Origin: Rhinopithecus roxellana
Lineage: Eukaryota; Chordata; Mammalia; Primates; Cercopithecidae
DNA: 64,000 bases
Assembly (NCBI RefSeq): GCF_007565055.1
Contig: NC_044551.1
Coordinates: 92,906,089 to 92,970,088 of the forward strand
Direction of reading: 5' to 3'
Shown here: piece by piece, positions 58,691 to 64,000 of the stretch
Layout: each line of letters starts with the position of its first letter
How positions within the stretch are numbered: position 1 is the stretch's first letter
Position numbers and translations under genes: made by a program
The notes under the pieces: generated by a model
Database searches by the model: none
Told to the model about the DNA's origin: nothing
What the model saw: the letters and a program-made list of their open reading frames with translations, nothing else

Positions 58691-58839
58691 TGTCCTTTAC
58701 CTTCAAAAACAAAGGCCATGATGTTTCTCAAAGTGGAGACACACGGAGGACCCGGATTTGCCGACCTCATCTTTCTCTGCCTTTCCCCAGCGGCCTCTCA
58801 GTAGATGCCTCTCTCATGTGCCTCCTCCCTGTGAGACAT

Positions 58840-59820
58840 TCACCCTCGCACACTCCCCATGCACTCTCACCTCACACACTCACACACACAACCCCCATGC
58901 ACCCTCACTCCGCATGCACTCACACTCCCCATGCACCCTCACCTCACACATACACTCACATACACACTCCCCATGCACCCTCACCCCGCATGCACTCACT
59001 CCCCATGCACCCTCACCCCACACGCACATACACTCACACACTCCCCATGCACCCTCACCCCCCACACACATAAATACTCTCTCTCTATATATACCCTCAC
59101 CTCACATGCACATACACTGTCACACACACCCTCACCCCACAGGCCCTCACACTCCCCATGCACCCTCAACCCACACATACACTCTCACACACTCACTCCC
59201 CATGCACCCTCACCCCACATCCACTCACACACCCCATGCATCCTCCACCCACACATACATACACTCACACTCTCTCCATGCACCCTCACCTCACATGCAC
59301 ATACACTCACACACTCCCCATGCATCCTCACCCCACATGCACTCACACTCCCCATGCACCCTAAATCCACACGTACATACACTCACATTCTCTCCAGGCA
59401 CCCTCACCTCACATGCACATATACTCACACACACCCTCACCCCACAGGCCCTCACACTCCCCATGCACCCTAAATCCATGCAAATACACACACTCCCCAT
59501 ATATACACCCCCCACACACACACTCGCCATACACCCTCACCCTCCCACACACATTCACCATACACCCTTACCCCGCACATTCACACACACCCCACAGGCA
59601 CACTCACACAAACTCCCCATACATCCTCTCTCCCCCACACGCACACTCCCCATACACCCTCATGCACCCCCCCACACACTCCCCATATACCCTCATTCCC
59701 CACACACTCCCCATGGTCACCCCCCATGCACACTCACACACACTCCCCACAGAGCCTCACCCCACACTCATGCACACTCCCCATACATCCTCTGCCCCCA
59801 CCCCCCACACACATACTCCC
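58840..59820. repeat. CA-rich minisatellite (VNTR), left block
   Basis: Nearly 1 kb of variants of 'ctccccatgcaccctcaccc' joined by cacacatgcactcaca-like spacers of 15-40 bp. A larger unit is duplicated: text starting ccctcacctcacatgcacat occurs at 59094 and again at 59401, 307 bp apart, and stays similar for ~70 bp. A shorter tatata tract sits at 59083-59092. The lack of stop-forming words opens frames of up to 356 codons, which are not genes. Confidence 0.93.
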
Positions 59821-60171
59821 TGTATTAGTCTGTTTTCACGTTGCTGATAAGACATACCCAAGACCGGGAAGAAAAAGGGGTTTAATTGGACTTACAGTTC
59901 CACATGGCTGGGGAGGCGTCAGAATCATGGCGGGAGGCGAAAGGCACTTCTTACATGGCAGTGGCAAGAGAAAATGAGGAAGAAGCAAAAGCGGAAACCC
60001 CTGATAAGCCCATCAGATCTCGTGAGACTTATTCACTATCATGAGAATAGCACGGGAAAGACTGGCCCCTATGATTCAATTACTTCCCCCGGGTCCCTCT
60101 CACAATATGTGGGAATTCTGGGAGATACAATTCAAATTGAGATTTGGTGGGGACACAGCCAAACCATATCA
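59821..60171 (-). repeat. MST/THE1-type solo LTR inside the minisatellite
   Basis: Reverse LTR from tgtattagtctgttttcacg to agccaaaccatatca, 351 bp with TG...CA ends. The 5-bp target duplication ctccc is perfect (59816-59820 and 60172-60176) and is itself part of the minisatellite unit. Both flanks are minisatellite, so the LTR split it. Confidence 0.95.
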
Positions 60172-60310
60172 CTCCCCATCCACCGCCATCCCACACGCAC
60201 ACTCACACACACTCCCCATATACCCTCATCCTCACCTCCCACAGTCTTAAACATTCACACCCACCCCGTGCTCTCACAGAAACACGCTGACACAGTCTTT
60301 CACACACACT
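60172..60310. repeat. CA-rich minisatellite, right block
   Basis: Continues the array after the LTR: ctccccatccaccgccatcc, cacacgcacactcacacaca, ctccccatataccctcatcc, then decays into ordinary sequence with cacacacactt. Confidence 0.88.
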
Positions 60311-61119
60311 TGAAGCCAGTCATACATCCCTGGACAACTTCTCCTTTTCACCTATCTGTATATTTTCTAAATGAGATTTTGCTTGTGGCATTTTACCCTT
60401 CCAGAACACTTTTATCTCTGTTTCAAAACACCACTAAAATCAATTTAAACTGTACTCCCTCCGTGGAGAATTAGGGGCCTGGAGAATGCCTGTGGGTTGC
60501 AGCTCCTTTGGCTCTGAGCACATCCCATTGGAGCAGGTCAGAATCTGAACATCACTCATCTTTGGTGCAGAAAGTTGACTTTGTTTTTCTCTCTAAACTC
60601 TTGTTCCACAGCTTCTGTGTGCTTGGACAGACACTTTCCTTCATCCCCGTCAGAACCCAGTGACATTCCAGTTAGAGTCAACTTGTACAGATAGGTCTGC
60701 TCTTCAACTCCATCACAAGAAGAGTTGTTCAGATTTCTTCCTGTCCCTCCTCCTCCTCCCTAAGCAGGATTTGGGGCAGCAGCAGGAAACAGGGCTAGGG
60801 TCTTAGAGGCCTGTGCAGGATCCCCAGCCTCAGTACAGCTGCTTGGGGTGCTCAGGGACAAGGCTTTTCCAAGGCTCAGTGACAAGTTTTGCACTTTCTC
60901 TGACTTCCAGTCCCGAGATCTTCTTCCAAGCCCCCGACACTCTGGGCCCTTCTTCAGGGACCTGTGGGAACAACTGGAATTCCTGCCTGTGAGGTGCAGT
61001 GGAAGAGAAGTGGAGGCATTCCTGAGTCCCGTTTCACCTGCTGCCTTTCTCCTCAACCATGTTGGTGCTGGTGACCTGGGAGGACAGGTCTTCTTGGAAT
61101 CCTGAGCAGAGAGCAGCCA
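60311..61119. other. Unassigned non-coding stretch
   Basis: About 800 bp with moderately high GC at 60740-61080. Open frames of 85 and 98 codons on opposite strands overlap there; neither resembles a known protein. No repeat recognised. Confidence 0.4.
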
Positions 61120-61502
61120 TGTATTAGTCTGTTCTCACACTGCTATAAAGAAATAGCTGAAACTGGGTAATTTACAAAGAAAAGAGGTTTAATTGGCTCA
61201 TGGTTACACAGGCTGTACAGGAAGCATGGCTGGGAGGCCTCAGGAAACTTACTACTCATGGCGGAAAGTGAATGGGGAAGCAGGAATGTCTTACGTGGCA
61301 GCAGCAGGAGGAAGAGCAAGCAAAGGGGGAAGTGCTACATATGTTTAAATAACCAGATCTCATGAGAACTCACTATTACTAGAATAGCAAGAGGGAAATC
61401 CACCCACATGATCCAATCATCTCCCACCAAGCCCCACCTCCAACATAGGGAATTACAATTCGACATGAGATTTGGGTGGGGACACAGAGTCAAACCATAT
61501 CA
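61120..61502 (-). repeat. MST-type solo LTR with perfect TSD
   Basis: Reverse LTR from tgtattagtctgttctcaca to agtcaaaccatatca, 383 bp. The 5-bp duplication agcca lies at 61115-61119 and 61503-61507. The text 'acaggctgtacaggaagcat' places it with the MSTB-like group. Confidence 0.95.
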
Positions 61503-61754
61503 AGCCACCAGCCCCTTTCTGGCTATCCAACCTGGCTCAATCTTAGGAGGCAGGGTCTGTAGATACCTTCCTGGGGTCTCTCAAAGCAGCTGAACTGTGG
61601 ACTAGTCCCCTGTGAATTTCCTGACTTTCTGATTCTTGCTTGATCATTCCTCTTCTTTTCTAAAGTCCAGAAATATGCTCCGTGTTATATCTGGATTCTT
61701 GTCTGCTCCCAAGTCAGACTCAAAGTTGTGTTTTGGGCACCCCAAAAGTCTTCT

Positions 61755-62065
61755 TCCCCTAGAGACAGGGTCTCACTCTGTCACCCAGGCTGGAGTGCGG
61801 TGGTGTGATCACAGCTCACTGTAGCCTCTACCTCCAGGGATCAGGCAATCCTATCCTCCTGCCTCAGTCTCCTAAGGAGCTGGGACCACAAGCATGCACA
61901 CCACGGTGCCTAGCTAGTTTATTATTATTATTACTACTACTATTTGTAGAGATGGGGTCTCCCTTTATTGCCCAGGCCGGTCTTGAACTCTTAGGCTCAA
62001 GGGATCCTCCTGCCTCAGCCTCCAAGAGTGCTGGGATTACTGGCATGAGCCACTGCGCCTGGCCC
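61755..62065 (-). mobile_element. Alu SINE (AluJ type) with triplet repeat
   Basis: Reverse Alu: 'tagagacagggtctcactct', 'gtgatcacagctcactgtag', 'gagccactgcgcctggccca'. A ttattattattattactact run (61920-61941) has replaced the middle A-rich linker. No clear tail. Confidence 0.93.
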
Positions 62066-62284
62066 AGACTGACTTTTTAAAATCAAAGAACCTTGTATTC
62101 CTACCAAAATTTGGCTAACCATTTAAAAATGTCTGTTTGAACCTCAAAGCTGAGCAATGAGTTCTGACTCCTGGCTCCCACTACCCCTGAAGAAATGAAT
62201 GTCTTAGCTGCAATGGGGACATGATTGGGTGAGGTATGAGGTAGCCAGGGGTGGCTGGTATGGTGGCCAGGGAAAATAGAGAGT
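62066..62284. other. Unassigned stretch
   Basis: No element recognised. Confidence 0.35.
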
Positions 62285-62435
62285 GCCCAGTTACCATTGA
62301 ATTTCAGCTAAACAATGGATATATATATTTTTTTAGAATAAACATGTTTCAAATATTGCAAGAAACTTTCTATACTAAAAACTTTTCATTGTTTATTTAA
62401 AATTCAATTATAACTGGGTATCAAGTCTTTTAATT
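62285..62435. repeat. Palindromic MITE-like relic, second copy
   Basis: Arms gtgcccagttaccattgaat...aacaatgg and cattgtttatttaaaattca...aactgggtatc are imperfect reverse complements around a 'caaatattgcaag' centre. Same family as 48797-48977. Confidence 0.6.
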
Positions 62436-63509
62436 TGTTAACAAAAATAATCATGAATTATAATTTTCCAGTTTTTTTATTAGGCTATGCTAGCAATAAG
62501 AACTTTAAATAAAAACAGGAAACCCTAGTAACAGAGGGTTCACCAGGAATGAAATCCATCAGTTTAGAGTTTTCAAAGCTATGATCCTCTCCATACTACC
62601 TTGTACTAGAAACAGTAGAGCAGTTAAAGGGGTAATTTAATATGGCAACTGATACAATGCAGAGCACAGCTTTTGCTATCATTTTATTAGTTTAAAGGTG
62701 ATACAGTCTTAGAGAGAGTGAAGATCTCAAATTCTTTTATACTCCACATCTGAACAATATTGAAACAATGTATAAACAATTCTGTACTGTTGATTCCATT
62801 GTTCTGTCCCATTTCTCTAACTTTCGCCAGTAAAAACTGACTTCACAGCACTTTTTATTTTAGAGTTTTATTTGTTCACACAACCTAGTACAATAACTGG
62901 GAAATTGTAAACAATGACATTTTATTTAGGGTAAATTATTAACATATAAATATGTGTGGATAGATGTTTGTTAAACACAAAACTGAGGGATGAATTTGGT
63001 TTTTGAAGCTGGATAATTAAAATATACAACTTCTCAACTTTTCCTGTTAATAATTCTAAGAGCTAATTAACTTTGCAGAACATGTTAGAGTTTTGTTTTG
63101 AAAAACTCCAGTTTTCAGTGTTTCATTTCAGTGCCATAGTGAAGGGTCTGCAGGCTTTATCTTAGCTATGGAAGAGGACAGCTACAGTTCTTTATCTTCT
63201 TTGGTTGGTCCTACACAGTAAGCTTGATAAAGAGTTTGACTTTTATGAAAGTATGAATACCATTGTTCTGGAATACTCTGATTGTCTTATCACCAGTAGA
63301 TAGAAATTAATTTCATATAATACCCTGAGCAGCGACTAAAATGGACAACTTTTGGCCATTACCAACCTGGATTAAAATGCTTGTTGAGACCAAGAGGAAA
63401 AGAGCATTTATCCTGTTAAGTATGATTTCTTTCACAATACATTTTATTAACAAGGTTTCTAAATGTTAATTTGATTCCAGACCCAATTAAAAGGCTACAG
63501 CTAAGAAAA
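62436..63509. other. Repeat-poor AT-rich stretch
   Basis: About 1.1 kb with no recognised repeat or gene. AT-rich sites such as taattaact occur near 63065. Could include regulatory sequence; no direct evidence. Confidence 0.4.
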
Positions 63510-63541
63510 ACACACACACACACACACACACACACAACACA
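63510..63541. repeat. (CA)n microsatellite
   Basis: About 14 CA units, then acac. Likely length-polymorphic. Confidence 0.96.
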
Positions 63542-63589
63542 AAAAATCTAAATTATCGCTGGAGCATATAATTAGTGTAAATCAGGACT

Positions 63590-63645
63590 GACACTCACCA
63601 TTTATTGAACAATTACTAGCTGCCAGGTCTATTCTAAGCACTTTA
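63590..63645 (-). repeat. MIR SINE, left part
   Basis: 'actagctgccaggtctattc' followed by taagcacttta is reversed MIR. It is interrupted by an Alu fragment and resumes at 63829. Confidence 0.8.
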
Positions 63646-63815
63646 TTATTTATTTGTTTGTTTTTTGAGACAGAGTCTCGCTCTGTTCCCCAGGGTGGAG
63701 TATAGTGGTGTGATCTTGGCTCATTGCAACCTCTGCCTCCCGGGTTCAAACAATTCTCGTGCCTCAGCCTCCCGAGTAGCTGGTACTACCTGCACCCACC
63801 ACCACGCCTGGCTAA
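63646..63815 (-). mobile_element. Half-Alu (5'-truncated) inserted in a MIR
   Basis: 170-bp reverse Alu: tail ttatttatttgtttgttttt, then gagacagagtctcgctctgt, ending at 'caccacgcctggctaa', so only the right monomer is present. The perfect 13-bp target duplication tctaagcacttta (63633-63645 and 63816-63828) is MIR sequence. Confidence 0.95.
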
Positions 63816-63828
63816 TCTAAGCACTTTA

Positions 63829-64000
63829 GGTGCATCATCTCTTTTAATCTTTTGGGGGCTCCATGAGGTAGGTACTCTTATCCACTATTATTGTATCTGC
63901 ATCTTACAGGTTAAGAAACTGAGGCTCAATGAGATTTATTACCGAGCCCAGGGTCACACAGCTAGTTAGTGGAAAACTAGGATTTGAACTCAGTCTTACC
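63829..64000 (-). repeat. MIR SINE, right part (runs off the window)
   Basis: Resumes with ggtgcatcatctcttttaat, then 'ccatgaggtaggtactctta', 'cagggtcacacagctagtta' and 'gaaaactaggatttgaactc' up to the window edge. Confidence 0.92.

Noticed and set aside
58690..59847. Open frames of 356, 204, 144 and 127 codons on the plus strand
   Set aside because: They are translations of a CA-rich minisatellite in several frames at once (His/Thr/Pro/Ser-rich), with no start context and no domain.
58840..60310. CRISPR-like array of repeats and spacers
   Set aside because: The units vary in length and sequence, the 'spacers' are also CA-rich, and the host is a primate. It is a minisatellite.

Overview
This window is nuclear DNA from a primate, most likely an Old World monkey (macaque/baboon group). 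It is AT-rich and packed with Alu, L1, L2, MIR and THE1/MST/MLT1 (MaLR) repeats. The youngest Alu (21110-21419) carries changes I know from Old World monkey AluY subfamilies: GATCCGGCCACTGC where human AluY has GATCGCGCCACTGC, CTAGCCGGGCGAGG, and GGCGTAAA. I found no intact host protein-coding gene, exon chain, tRNA, rRNA or CpG island. It reads as intergenic or deep intronic sequence. All names below are from recognition by eye; subfamily names are tentative.

Layout. 1-8.5 kb: ancient MIR, L2 and hAT relics with two MST-type LTRs. 8.55-11.38 kb: a young 5'-truncated L1 on the minus strand, with about 833 open codons of ORF2 and a 13-bp target-site duplication. 11.4-16 kb: MLT1 pieces, a MIR, an Alu and a 105-bp-period tandem duplication. 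16.6-17.4 kb and 24.1-26.0 kb: repeat-poor blocks rich in TAATTA-type sites, candidate non-coding regulatory elements. 17.4-28.5 kb: five Alus, MIRs, a hAT relic and one MLT1. 29-33 kb: an old L2 split by a MaLR LTR, then several MLT1-type LTRs. 34-38 kb: an Alu, an L1P 3' end, two unassigned LTRs and an old L1M broken by a MIR. 38.2-42.1 kb: mostly unrecognised sequence. 42.8-46 kb: a THE1 LTR nested in an MLT1, a perfect 43-bp-arm palindrome and a 1.4-kb hAT relic. 46-56 kb: old repeats plus two Alus and one MST/THE1 LTR. 56.8-61.5 kb: four MaLR LTRs in 4.6 kb, two of them an inverted pair around internal sequence and one inserted in a CA-rich minisatellite. 61.7-64 kb: Alus, a palindromic DNA-transposon relic, and a MIR cut by a half-Alu.

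How the parts fit together. There is no operon or pathway. The readable story is the order of insertions. L2, MIR and old L1 came first, then MLT1 and hAT elements, then MST/THE1 LTRs, then Alu and the young L1. Several nested insertions with target-site duplications fix that order directly. I found no undescribed gene system. The most unusual object is the palindrome at 44389-44476; the minisatellite/LTR block and the inverted LTR pair come next.
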